From JAZLDV01 sp045614925 (GTDB lineage Bacteria > Bacillota_I > Bacilli_A > Erysipelotrichales > Coprobacillaceae), in NCBI GenBank assembly GCA_045614925.1, contig JAZLDV010000006.1, positions 1 to 17,252 of the forward strand: a stretch of 17,252 bases of DNA. The letters run 5' to 3'. The notes under the pieces were generated by a model. That model searched no databases, was not told the origin of the DNA, and worked only from the letters and a program-made list of their open reading frames with translations. Below are positions 7,935-14,587 of the stretch, one piece after another (position 1 is the stretch's first letter; each line of letters opens with the position of its first letter). Made by a program: the position numbers and the translations under genes.

Positions 7935-8468
7935 TCATAATCCATAACGAAGCATCATCCAAATTGGCATTTTTCCATCTCCAAATCCCGGAGCAGGAGC
8001 AAGTGGTAAATAGATAAAACCTAAGAATGTTCCACCATATCCCCAGTTGCCGTTAGCACCTATATTTCTTATTTCATTTCTAACAACTGGCGGATTAACA
8101 TAATTCCATCCACTTTCACTAGTATATACAGAAGTAGATGAATAAACTTGCTCTACAATAGCGACGTGTCCACCCTCACCATTTGCGTCGTCCCAAACCA
8201 TACAAGCACCATATTCAGGTGTCATTCCTGATTGCAGGTTTTGAGATGAACAAAATTGCATAAAGTACATAGCGTCTGTGCTACCTAAATACACACAATT
8301 ATTTAATCCCATTATTTCATTAAATCTGCCTGTTACCCAACCAACACAGTTCGGTAAAACAGAGCCAGAAAAAGGAAGTAATCCGTGTGCATTATTTCCC
8401 TGTACGCAGGGTGAATATCCACCGTAAGCACGTTGTATATAATATGGTGAATTAATATCTATTGTCAT
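7935..8468 (-). CDS. CHAP-type cysteine peptidase/amidase (lysin or virion-associated hydrolase)
   Basis: A 177-residue protein with the CHAP-fold signature: catalytic cysteine in LPNCVGWVTGRFNEI (Cys41) and catalytic histidine in GEGGHVAIVEQV (His101), followed by beta strands and FLGFIYLP. No wall-binding domain, signal peptide or membrane helix is seen. The enzyme should cut peptidoglycan. It could be a second endolysin, or a virion-borne enzyme that opens the wall during DNA ejection, the role of phi29 gp13. Its place between endolysin and scaffold fits either. The start overlaps the endolysin stop (ATGA), so translation is probably coupled; no good ribosome binding site is present. Confidence 0.8.
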   Translation of the reverse strand: MTIDINSPYYIQRAYGGYSPCVQGNNAHGLLPFSGSVLPNCVGWVTGRFNEIMGLNNCVYLGSTDAMYFMQFCSSQNLQSGMTPEYGACMVWDDANGEGGHVAIVEQVYSSTSVYTSESGWNYVNPPVVRNEIRNIGANGNWGYGGTFLGFIYLPLAPAPGFGDGKMPIWMMLRYGL

Positions 8469-9220
8469 TTCTTATTCCATTTACAAATTGTGTTAACAAT
8501 ATCTTGAGCAAGCCTATAATCATACCCGCAAGAATTAAGCGACTTCTTTCTCTGCGGATTATTACCCCACTTACCGTCAATTATTTCATTAGCGATAATG
8601 AGATATTTTGCCCAATGTTCTTCCTTAACCAACGCCAATTCTTTTTCCATTTCTGTTCTTTCTTCTTCTTCCTTTTCTTCATCTTCTATATAATCAATCC
8701 ACGGAAGATAAGCGTGATATTCCCAAGCACTATTTTTACTAGCCATAGAACCATCCCTATATCTAATTCCGTTAGAATCAAGGTAAGTAAGTTTAACACC
8801 ACCGCCCCAAGCAGAAGTACATTCAGCAACATTATACTTCTTATCTTTATATACTATTTCTCCAATGTATATACCTGCGTGCCCACCGTCAGCGGTAAGG
8901 AGATATTCACCTTTTTCTATCTTATTAAAATCACTAGATTTGTTAGAGCATTTAGAAAGAATAGTGCTACCACCCCAATCACCAAGACCGTACTTTCCTG
9001 GCTCATAACAATAGTATTTATTTACACGTTTTTCTTCCCAACCCCAAATGAGAGATTTTATAAGATTCCAGCAATCCCACGACCAATCAGATTTTGAAGC
9101 GTCATAGTAGCCAAGATTGCGTGGAAATTTGTTGTTATACTCTGTCTTTAGTTCTGTTGCAATATAAATCAGTTTATCGCAGAACTGTTTTGTAGTAAAA
9201 ACTTTTTCAATCTCTGCCAT
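8465..9220 (-). CDS. Endolysin: NlpC/P60-CHAP-like catalytic domain plus CW_7 wall-binding domain
   Basis: A 251-residue protein. The catalytic domain spans about residues 10-175. It has cysteine 50 in WDCWNLIKSLIWGW, histidine 114 in DGGHAGIYIGE and a polar residue of AECTSAWGGGV (133-141), the order expected of Cys/His papain-like wall hydrolases. An acidic and basic linker (180-205) follows. Residues 209-246 (IANEIIDGKWGN, RKKSLNSCGYDYRLAQDIVN) form one CW_7 repeat, the muropeptide-binding module first known from the Cp-7 pneumophage lysozyme. It probably cleaves peptide bonds of the host wall at lysis. AGGAGG precedes the start, which overlaps the holin gene end by 14 bp. The bond cut cannot be told from sequence alone. 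Confidence 0.88.
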   Translation of the reverse strand: MAEIEKVFTTKQFCDKLIYIATELKTEYNNKFPRNLGYYDASKSDWSWDCWNLIKSLIWGWEEKRVNKYYCYEPGKYGLGDWGGSTILSKCSNKSSDFNKIEKGEYLLTADGGHAGIYIGEIVYKDKKYNVAECTSAWGGGVKLTYLDSNGIRYRDGSMASKNSAWEYHAYLPWIDYIEDEEKEEEERTEMEKELALVKEEHWAKYLIIANEIIDGKWGNNPQRKKSLNSCGYDYRLAQDIVNTICKWNKK

Positions 9221-9575
9221 CGGTATTTTCCTCCTGATTATTCATCTCTTTAAGTTTAGAGAGATAAGGCATAAATAATTTACGGAGTGGCTCATTTACT
9301 TCACAGATATTTTCTATTATAGAAATAAACTCCATAACACAAATATATGTCGCTACTGGCTTCAGAACTGGAACATCAAATCCAAAGTCAAAATAACCCG
9401 TTCCGTAGTCAAGTAAACCACACCCACCAACCGTAATAATTTCTGATAATTTATGGAACAAACCCTTCCTAAGTTTAGTGCTATCTAGACCACCCTGATA
9501 TAATGCTTTTATAATTCCAGTTATTATATCAAATACGATGAACGAAGCAACGACAATATAAATAGTAATCTCCAT
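9207..9575 (-). CDS. Holin (Phage_holin_4 / toxin-secretion holin type)
   Basis: A 122-residue membrane protein. Residues 3-25 (ITIYIVVASFIVFDIITGIIKAL) form the first hydrophobic helix with the family-typical FDIITGI. Further hydrophobic stretches lie at about 44-60 and 72-92, where PVATYICVMEFISIIENI matches the family signature EFISIIEN. The C-terminal tail is charged. It would form membrane holes that release the endolysin encoded next. It is the first gene of the leftward late operon; AAAGGAGTGG precedes the ATG. Lysis genes at the promoter-proximal end of the late operon differ from phi29, where they follow the structural genes. Confidence 0.9.
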   Translation of the reverse strand: MEITIYIVVASFIVFDIITGIIKALYQGGLDSTKLRKGLFHKLSEIITVGGCGLLDYGTGYFDFGFDVPVLKPVATYICVMEFISIIENICEVNEPLRKLFMPYLSKLKEMNNQEENTDGRD

Positions 9576-9601
9576 AAATAAACCACTCCTTTCTATAATT
9601 T

Positions 9602-9630
9602 ATTATACCAAAACACTTGCCAAAAGTCAA
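9602..9630 (-). promoter_or_regulatory. Late promoter, leftward (holin to appendage)
   Basis: On the minus strand the -35 is TTGACT (9625-9630), the spacer is 17 bp and the -10 is TATAAT (9602-9607). The bases TGG before the -10 give an extended -10. The transcript should start near 9595, just before the holin ribosome binding site. It shares 14 bp with the rightward ATPase promoter. Confidence 0.85.
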
Positions 9631-9645
9631 GAGATATGTTATAAT
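9617..9645 (+). promoter_or_regulatory. Promoter, rightward (packaging ATPase and downstream RNA)
   Basis: The -35 is TTGCCA (9617-9622), the spacer is 17 bp and the -10 is TATAAT (9640-9645), with TGT before it (extended -10). The expected start is near 9652, about 24 bases before the ATPase ATG. It is interleaved with the leftward late promoter, so two polymerases could not occupy both at once. Confidence 0.85.
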
Positions 9646-9675
9646 AAATTGAGCAAAATAGAAAGGCGGTTTATT

Positions 9676-10740
9676 ATGAGTGCAGAAAAAAATAAGTTCT
9701 ACGATGGAACTAAATTGTTGTCTTTAATGGATATTAATGGACAAAGACCTGAAATTTATATGTGTACTACAAATAGGTCTGGTGGAAAGACAACTTATTT
9801 TAACAGATTATTAGTTAATAGTTGGATAAAAAAGAAAGAGAAGTTTTGTTTAATTTATAGGTACAACTATGAGTTAGATGATATTGCAGGTAAGTTTTTT
9901 AAAGATATTAATACTTTGTTTTTTAAAGATTATTCAATGGATAGTGTAAGAAAAGCAAACGGTATATATCACGAACTTGTGCTTACTAATAATGTAACTG
10001 AAGATAGCGAAGTATGCGGTTATGCTATATCACTAAATAGTGCAGACCAAATTAAAAGATTATCTCATTTCTTTAGTGATACTCAACGTATGCTATTTGA
10101 TGAATTTCAAAGTGAAACTAATCACTATTGTAATGATGAAGTTACTAAATTTATATCGGTACACCAATCTATTGCTAGAGGACAAGGAAAACAATCTAGA
10201 TATGTACCAGTATATATGATAGCAAACCCAGTAACTATTTTGAATCCTTACTATGTTGAAATGGATATTGCTACAAGACTTAATGGTGATACAAATTTTC
10301 TCCGTGGTGATGGATTTGTTTTAGAGCAGGGATATGTAGATAGTGCTGCTGAAGCACAAACAACAAGCGCGTTTAACAGAGCGTTTTCTAGAAATAAATA
10401 TACCGCTTACGCTTCGCAGGGTGTTTATCTTAATGATAACCTTTCGTTTGTAGAAAAGCCTAAAGGTATATCTAGGTATATTTGTACTTTAAGATATAAC
10501 GGAACTGACTTTGCGATAAGAGAGTTTAGTGAGCAGGGTATAATTTATTGTGATGATAAGGCTGACAAGAATAACCCTAATAGATTAAGTATAACTACAC
10601 AAGACCATAACGTAAACTTTATAATGCTTAAAAGAAATGATTTATTTGTTGGTAATATGAGATACTACTTTGACCACGGTTGTTTTAGATTTAAGGATTT
10701 AAGATGTAAAGACGCTATTCTTAAAATGTTATCTTATTAA
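9676..10740 (+). CDS. 16: DNA packaging (encapsidation) ATPase, gp16-like
   Basis: A 354-residue protein; phi29 gp16 has 332. The Walker A region is TNRSGGKT (32-39, Lys38); the leading glycine of the usual GxxxxGKS/T, present in phi29 as GARGIGKS, is replaced by Thr. Walker B is RMLFDEFQSE with Asp142-Glu143, parallel to phi29 IVFDEFIRE. The segment YMIANPVTILNPYYVEMD (180-197) matches the phi29 LSNAVSVVNPYF region. The C-terminal part (RYICTLRYNGTDFAI, then YYFDHGCFRFKDL) parallels the gp16 nuclease-like domain. It powers DNA translocation into the prohead. ATG 9676 follows AAAGGCGG; the in-frame TTG at 9649 is too close to the transcription start. Unlike phi29, it lies on the strand opposite to the other late genes and is followed at once by a structured RNA candidate. 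Confidence 0.95.
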   Translation: MSAEKNKFYDGTKLLSLMDINGQRPEIYMCTTNRSGGKTTYFNRLLVNSWIKKKEKFCLIYRYNYELDDIAGKFFKDINTLFFKDYSMDSVRKANGIYHELVLTNNVTEDSEVCGYAISLNSADQIKRLSHFFSDTQRMLFDEFQSETNHYCNDEVTKFISVHQSIARGQGKQSRYVPVYMIANPVTILNPYYVEMDIATRLNGDTNFLRGDGFVLEQGYVDSAAEAQTTSAFNRAFSRNKYTAYASQGVYLNDNLSFVEKPKGISRYICTLRYNGTDFAIREFSEQGIIYCDDKADKNNPNRLSITTQDHNVNFIMLKRNDLFVGNMRYYFDHGCFRFKDLRCKDAILKMLSY

Positions 10741-10854
10741 GGTATCTGCGGTTGTATTATGTATTGAATTACTTGGAAAGCACAGGTGAAAGAAACTGCC
10801 AAGAATTTTTCTGTTTTGCTAGCACGCTTTACATAAACAATCGTTGTAGATATT
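10741..10854 (+). ncRNA. Candidate packaging RNA (pRNA analogue) downstream of the ATPase
   Basis: This 114-nt segment starts directly after the ATPase stop codon and folds by hand into a closed stem. P1 is 10741-10747 with 10848-10854 (7 bp). P2 is 10748-10755 with 10837-10844 (8 bp). P3 is 10757-10763 with 10830-10836 (7 bp). A single bulged A (10756) and a UGU bulge (10845-10847) interrupt it. Inside, AATT (10767-10770) and CTTGG (10772-10776) pair with CCAAG and AATT (10799-10807) around a bulged A; CAG/CTG can extend this arm. Four closing pairs are G-U on this strand and would be C-A mismatches on the other, which favours plus-strand RNA. A terminator follows. In phi29 a pRNA of about 120 nt with paired ends bridges connector and gp16. 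Size, paired ends and ATPase linkage agree; function is inferred and no sequence match to phi29 pRNA is claimed. Confidence 0.55.
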
Positions 10855-10856
10855 AA

Positions 10857-10896
10857 AAATCCCCTAATGATTAAGTTCACTAGGGGATTTATTTTT
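10857..10896. terminator. Bidirectional terminator between the convergent ATPase and early operons
   Basis: AAATCCCCTA (10857-10866) pairs with TAGGGGATTT (10881-10890), a perfect 10-bp stem with a 14-base loop. On the plus strand it is followed by a T-rich run (ATTTTT); on the minus strand by TTTAATA. It ends the ATPase/structured-RNA transcript and the leftward polymerase operon, whose last gene stops at 10895. Confidence 0.9.
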
Positions 10897-11068
10897 ATTC
10901 AGTTGTTGACTTTATTATTCTTTCTATTGTTATCTTATCTGTATATATCAACTCTAATAAACACATATATTCATTCTTCTTATACTTACATAGTTTACAA
11001 AAATGTCTGCAATCTCCGTTTATCCACTTTGCTTTTAAGAATCTAATTTTTGATTTCAACTTTTGCAT
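10895..11068 (-). CDS. Small Cys-rich protein of unknown function
   Basis: A 57-residue protein, last gene of the leftward early operon. It is basic at the N-terminus (MQKLKSKIRFLKAKW) and then has a cysteine cluster, DCRHFCKLCKYKKNEYMC, with spacing C-x3-C-x2-C-x9-C plus a nearby His. This could bind zinc, but it fits no finger family I recognise. The C-terminus (TDKITIERIIKSTTE) is helical. I chose ATG 11068 because GGGAG stands about 10 bases before it. The upstream in-frame ATG at 11107 has only a weak GAG and would overlap the previous gene by 65 bp, against 26 bp from this start. Role unknown. Confidence 0.5.
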   Translation of the reverse strand: MQKLKSKIRFLKAKWINGDCRHFCKLCKYKKNEYMCLLELIYTDKITIERIIKSTTE

Positions 11069-11237
11069 TTCTCCAAAACTCCCTTGATATATGTTTGTGA
11101 TATTCATAGCACTCTATCTCACAAATGTAATCTTTATCCTCATAAAAGTTTGCACAACTCATCGCTGCTTGTAAATTGTTAAAATAGGTTGTTTCTACTA
11201 ACTCTTTATTGATATATTTTTTCACACAGAAAATCAT
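11043..11237 (-). CDS. Hypothetical small protein downstream of DNA polymerase
   Basis: A 64-residue protein that I do not recognise. It starts MIFCVKKYINKELVETTYFNNLQAAMSCANFYEDKD, a pattern of beta strand, helix, then strand found in several of the small early proteins here. The ATG lies one base after the polymerase stop codon, and the ribosome binding site (GAGGG) lies inside the last codons of the polymerase, so its translation is probably coupled. No membrane segment or metal-binding motif is seen. Confidence 0.65.
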   Translation of the reverse strand: MIFCVKKYINKELVETTYFNNLQAAMSCANFYEDKDYICEIECYEYHKHISREFWRNAKVEIKN

Positions 11238-11238
11238 T

Positions 11239-13224
11239 TTAAATATCCCTCATTTCATAAGTTGTTTCTTCAAGTAATATACCACCTTTTATGCGTTTAG
11301 GAAGTAATTTTCCTGGCACTAATAAACCTATATCAAAATCTTCTATTGTTTTCTTATTATTTATAAAATCTATCTTCTCTTTATTGTACTTGTTTTCTAT
11401 AATTTCTTCTTCGGTTAGTGGCGTATTATTCATTGAGCGTAGGAATAATTTTTTACATTCTTCAGGCATACCAGCACACTTTAAATTCCAGTATGAATTT
11501 TCTATTGATTGTAAATTCTCGTGAGTAATATGTTCTGCGTAAGTCTTTGCTCTTACAAAATATGCTTCATCCCAACACGATTCTAATTTCCAACAACAAA
11601 ATTTCTTATCATCTACTACAATATTTTTTAATTCTGTTGGCTCTAAATCACAATGAATACTGTCAGTATCAGCGTATATAAACCCACGTTTATTTACTCC
11701 ATAATAGTTTGCTTGTGCGGCTCTTATTGTGAAGTTCCTTGCGTAACTAGTAATCGCCGCTCCAACTGCTATATATCCTGGCTTTTTATCGTGTGCTACA
11801 ACTGTCATATATGATACAACATTATCTTCTTTAAGATAAGCCACTTTAAAACTACTATTTGTAGAAGCAGCCATTTTACCATATAAGTTGTTTAAAAATA
11901 GTTTAGCCAACTCTCTTTTTGCACCAGTACTTTCCATTTTTATTTGCTTATATTTTTCTATATAATTATCAAACATCCCAACTAAACCGTAGAAGTAACA
12001 TCCATCTAATATTTCAAATTCTTCTGTATCATAATGTTCAAGAAATAACTTATAATCAGTACACGTCATAGTTATAGTAACTTTAGTAGGAATTTTATTT
12101 CCGTTTTCATCTCTTAAAAATTTATAATATTTACCATCTTTTCTACTACGAACATCAGAGGTTGTAAGCATTTCTCTTGGTCTGTATAATAAAGAATTTT
12201 TTATTTGAATAAACGGAAGTTTATCTTTCTTTAATTTAAATCTAGTTCTTATCCGCACGAAGTAATATTTATATTGTTCAGTTGCTTCGGGTGGAATAAA
12301 ATTACCTTTCCAAAATACTGGTAAGCCATAAGGATAAACATTTCCACTTTCACTACTCATCATAGATGGATATAAACTATTTACATCACCAGTTGTTCCG
12401 TTATAATATTTCTTTCTTTCTTTTCCTTTTACAACATAGCACCAACCACCTCTATATGCTTGCCGTATGTAATCTCCTGCGGTTGGAAAATCATACAGAT
12501 TTTCATCTATTTCTACTTGATATAAATCAGGATATTTTCCTTCATATTCAAATTTATCGTAAGAGCATAGATTTTTAAATTCTGCTAAACAACAAGCACC
12601 TATTGTAAGTTTATCGTGTCCCTCTGAAAACATTATTTCTAACGCTTCTTTTACGACTAAAACATCGTTGGCTATGTATTCTTTTTCTTTGTCTGTTATC
12701 TCGCAACCTGCATACCGATAACCTTTATATTCCATATCTAATTTCTTGTGTTTTGTTTTAAATGATTGACCTATTCTTTTTACGGAAAAAGGAAGTAATT
12801 TAAGACTATCTCTAATCTCTATGTATTTGTTGTGAACTTTGATAGTTATTCTATACCATTGTCCCATATCACTTATTGAATATGATATTGAATTATTAGG
12901 CATAGATTTTCTATCGTTAAATGATATTGTGTCAACGTTATTTTCATCTGATTGAGTATAGGCTTGTTTAAAACCTTTTTCTTCTATTAAATAAGCCATC
13001 CAAAATTGTCCATCAAATTTTAAGTTGTGATAATATGCAATTATGTTTTTATTTTGGCTTACGAAATAATCAAATTGCTCACCTATTGAATGAAATATCT
13101 TGACGTCCTCTGTGTATAATTCTACACAAGCACTCGCCCAAACTTCTGTGTATGTTTGACCTTCGTAAACTGTTGTTTCAAAATCGCACATATACACTAA
13201 AGGTTTAGACTTTTTAGTAGCCAT
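11239..13224 (-). CDS. 2: Protein-primed family B DNA polymerase
   Basis: A 661-residue protein (phi29 p2 has 572). Exonuclease motifs: DFET (Asp14, Glu16), YHNLKFDG (Asn67, Asp71) and YIAND (Tyr183, Asp187). The linker motif YRGG is at 257-260. Polymerase motifs: A, DVNSLYP (Asp280); B, KLFLNNLYG (Lys441); C, YADTDS (Asp519, Asp521). The TP/DNA-contacting KTY is at 560-562, and LKCAGMPEECKK (581-592) matches phi29 VKCAGM. The C-terminal PKRIKGGILLEETTYEM matches the phi29 end. All catalytic residues are present, so it should prime on terminal protein, displace strands and proofread. The extra length lies mostly between motifs A and B (TPR1 region) and near the C-terminus. The gene overlaps the terminal protein gene by 11 bp, as expected for partners. 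Confidence 0.98.
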   Translation of the reverse strand: MATKKSKPLVYMCDFETTVYEGQTYTEVWASACVELYTEDVKIFHSIGEQFDYFVSQNKNIIAYYHNLKFDGQFWMAYLIEEKGFKQAYTQSDENNVDTISFNDRKSMPNNSISYSISDMGQWYRITIKVHNKYIEIRDSLKLLPFSVKRIGQSFKTKHKKLDMEYKGYRYAGCEITDKEKEYIANDVLVVKEALEIMFSEGHDKLTIGACCLAEFKNLCSYDKFEYEGKYPDLYQVEIDENLYDFPTAGDYIRQAYRGGWCYVVKGKERKKYYNGTTGDVNSLYPSMMSSESGNVYPYGLPVFWKGNFIPPEATEQYKYYFVRIRTRFKLKKDKLPFIQIKNSLLYRPREMLTTSDVRSRKDGKYYKFLRDENGNKIPTKVTITMTCTDYKLFLEHYDTEEFEILDGCYFYGLVGMFDNYIEKYKQIKMESTGAKRELAKLFLNNLYGKMAASTNSSFKVAYLKEDNVVSYMTVVAHDKKPGYIAVGAAITSYARNFTIRAAQANYYGVNKRGFIYADTDSIHCDLEPTELKNIVVDDKKFCCWKLESCWDEAYFVRAKTYAEHITHENLQSIENSYWNLKCAGMPEECKKLFLRSMNNTPLTEEEIIENKYNKEKIDFINNKKTIEDFDIGLLVPGKLLPKRIKGGILLEETTYEMRDI

Positions 13225-13786
13225 AATCGGTAGATAATTCTTGTGCTTGTGTTGGTGTTAATGCTCCGCCGTGTATAATTTCTATAAATTCATTCAGATA
13301 AGGATTATTATCAGCCGAACTTAAACTATCAGAATCATATATAGCACGGTTGAGAATATCAATAATATCTGTTGCAATAGACGCTTCATTTAACGCGAGT
13401 GCAATTTCATCTCTTCCTTGCGTAAGAATAGCATTTTCTAATTGCGACCTTAATATATCTCTTTTATATCTTGCTACCATTAGTGAATAATTATTTCTAA
13501 ACGCACTTGAATCAAAGAAATTTATTATATCCTCTACCGCTAATAAAATTTCATCATCTATATAAGGTTCTTCTTCCTCTTCTTCGTAATACGATTCACC
13601 TTCTTCCCATAATTTTTCGCCACGTAAACTTCTTAATGCTTCTATATATTCTTCTTCTGTTTCAAATTGCTCTCTATCAGGAATTACATCAATATCAAAT
13701 GCTAACCCTTTATTTTTTAATGCGTAATTTATTCTTCTATTTAGGTTTCTTCTTTCTCTTTGTGCTATTGTCATAATTCTAGCCAT
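13214..13786 (-). CDS. 3: Terminal protein (DNA-end priming protein), probable
   Basis: A 190-residue protein directly upstream of and overlapping the polymerase gene, the place of phi29 gene 3 (266 residues). The N-terminus is basic (IAQRERRNLNRRINYALKNK), fitting DNA binding. Residues 31-51 (DIDVIPDREQFETEEEYIEAL) resemble phi29 TP EIDIPDLDSFETRAQFNKW, the best sequence link. A very acidic stretch lies around 56-80 (six consecutive Glu after SYY), followed by helical segments that could be intermediate and priming domains. The priming hydroxyl residue cannot be assigned; Ser, Thr and Tyr are frequent in the last 45 residues (DSDSLSSAD, LSTDYGY). AGGGG lies 8 bases before ATG 13786; a GTG nine bases upstream is less likely. 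A terminator-like hairpin lies just ahead of it. Confidence 0.78.
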   Translation of the reverse strand: MARIMTIAQRERRNLNRRINYALKNKGLAFDIDVIPDREQFETEEEYIEALRSLRGEKLWEEGESYYEEEEEEPYIDDEILLAVEDIINFFDSSAFRNNYSLMVARYKRDILRSQLENAILTQGRDEIALALNEASIATDIIDILNRAIYDSDSLSSADNNPYLNEFIEIIHGGALTPTQAQELSTDYGY

Positions 13787-13816
13787 AAGATTCACCCCTA
13801 AATTAAATAAGAATAA

Positions 13817-13842
13817 GGCGGTAAGATATTACTCCTACCGCC
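13817..13842 (-). terminator. Terminator or attenuator upstream of the terminal protein gene
   Basis: GGCGGTA (13817-13823) pairs with TACCGCC (13836-13842), 7 bp with a 12-base loop. On the minus strand the hairpin is followed by a T-rich stretch (TTATTCTTATTT) and then at once by the ribosome binding site of the terminal protein. No promoter fits between hairpin and gene, so TP and polymerase must be expressed by read-through. Confidence 0.75.
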
Positions 13843-13875
13843 AAATTTGCCGTAATGATTATTAAGTTTTAACGA

Positions 13876-14253
13876 TTAGATTATAGAACAAGAAAGGAAG
13901 TATCTGCCCTTGAAATTCTTGCTCTCAATCTTGTAAACTTCTATACCCCAATCTTCTTCCTCATTCTTCATTTCTTCTGCTATATTATTGAATGAAGAAA
14001 TAAAGGAATTAGAACTTGTGATATACTTTGTTCCGTTCTTGTCAATTATAACGAAAATAGTGTAATCCTTGTTTTCAGCATTTTCATTATGCACATCAAG
14101 AATTGCAGTATAATCAGGTACGATTTCTACTCTATCAGTAGGGGTAACTATTGTATCAAGTTTTACTGCGTTAGAAATGTCCTTAATCGCTACTCTTTCT
14201 TTTCCGTTAAGGTTCTTTGAACATTCTCTTACTTTTACTTCATAGCCTTCCAT
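13876..14253 (-). CDS. Probable single-stranded DNA-binding protein (early replication protein)
   Basis: A 125-residue protein; phi29 SSB (p5) has 124. Visible pattern: MEGYEVKVRECSKNLNGKERVAIKDISNAVKLD at the N-terminus, then a beta-rich core with YTIFVIIDKNGTKYITSS, then a helix (SFISSFNNIAEEM) and EVYKIESKNFKGRYFLSCSII. I recall proteins of this pattern in phi29-like gut phages annotated as ssDNA-binding, but no decisive OB-fold or aromatic motif can be shown here. The place just before the terminal protein and polymerase fits phi29 gene 5 or 6. AAAGGAG with good spacing supports the start. Alternative: another replication accessory protein. Confidence 0.5.
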   Translation of the reverse strand: MEGYEVKVRECSKNLNGKERVAIKDISNAVKLDTIVTPTDRVEIVPDYTAILDVHNENAENKDYTIFVIIDKNGTKYITSSNSFISSFNNIAEEMKNEEEDWGIEVYKIESKNFKGRYFLSCSII

Positions 14254-14271
14254 TTTTCTTTCTCCTTTTAA

Positions 14272-14544
14272 TTACTTTACATCAACTTTTTCTGCGGTTA
14301 CAATGAACTGCTCCATAGGCATACGATACATAGCAAATTCTGTCTGATAATCAGCAACAGAAACAGCCTTGATAACTTCAGTTTCTACCATCGGCTTCGC
14401 TGCTTTTAGAACTGCTTTTGCATCCTTAAACTGTGCAGGAAGAACTACTGTAATGTTCATAGGCTCTGCCTGCTCAATATCCATACAAAGTATGGACGCT
14501 CTTGTGGACTTTATAGTCCTTGTAACGTAGAGTTTTCTTGCCAT
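14272..14544 (-). CDS. Early replication-region protein, possible DNA-binding; related to the first early gene
   Basis: A 90-residue protein beginning MARKLYVTRTIKSTRASILCMD. Its N-terminus resembles that of the gene at 16485-16787 (MAKYVTRTSKYTEARITVYN): a VTRT turn, then a beta strand, then a second strand (MNITVVLP versus KIIFVNG). A helix (AKAVLKAAKPMV) and AMYRMPMEQFIVTAEKV complete it. Proteins of this kind stand next to the putative SSB in related phages. A role such as phi29 p6-like dsDNA binding is possible but unproven. AAAAGGAG lies before the ATG, and a noncoding stretch lies upstream. Confidence 0.55.
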   Translation of the reverse strand: MARKLYVTRTIKSTRASILCMDIEQAEPMNITVVLPAQFKDAKAVLKAAKPMVETEVIKAVSVADYQTEFAMYRMPMEQFIVTAEKVDVK

Positions 14545-14587
14545 TTTTTTTCTTCTCCTTTTCTCTTGGCTAGAAATGTTTTACTGT

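Noticed and set aside
7924..7962. Longer start for the scaffold gene
   Set aside because: The extension overlaps the CHAP gene end and has no ribosome binding site, while ATG 7923 has AAAGGAG at good spacing.
8462..9097. Plus-strand ORF of 211 codons opposite the endolysin
   Set aside because: Antisense shadow of the endolysin; Phe/Ile-rich composition reflects the complementary strand.
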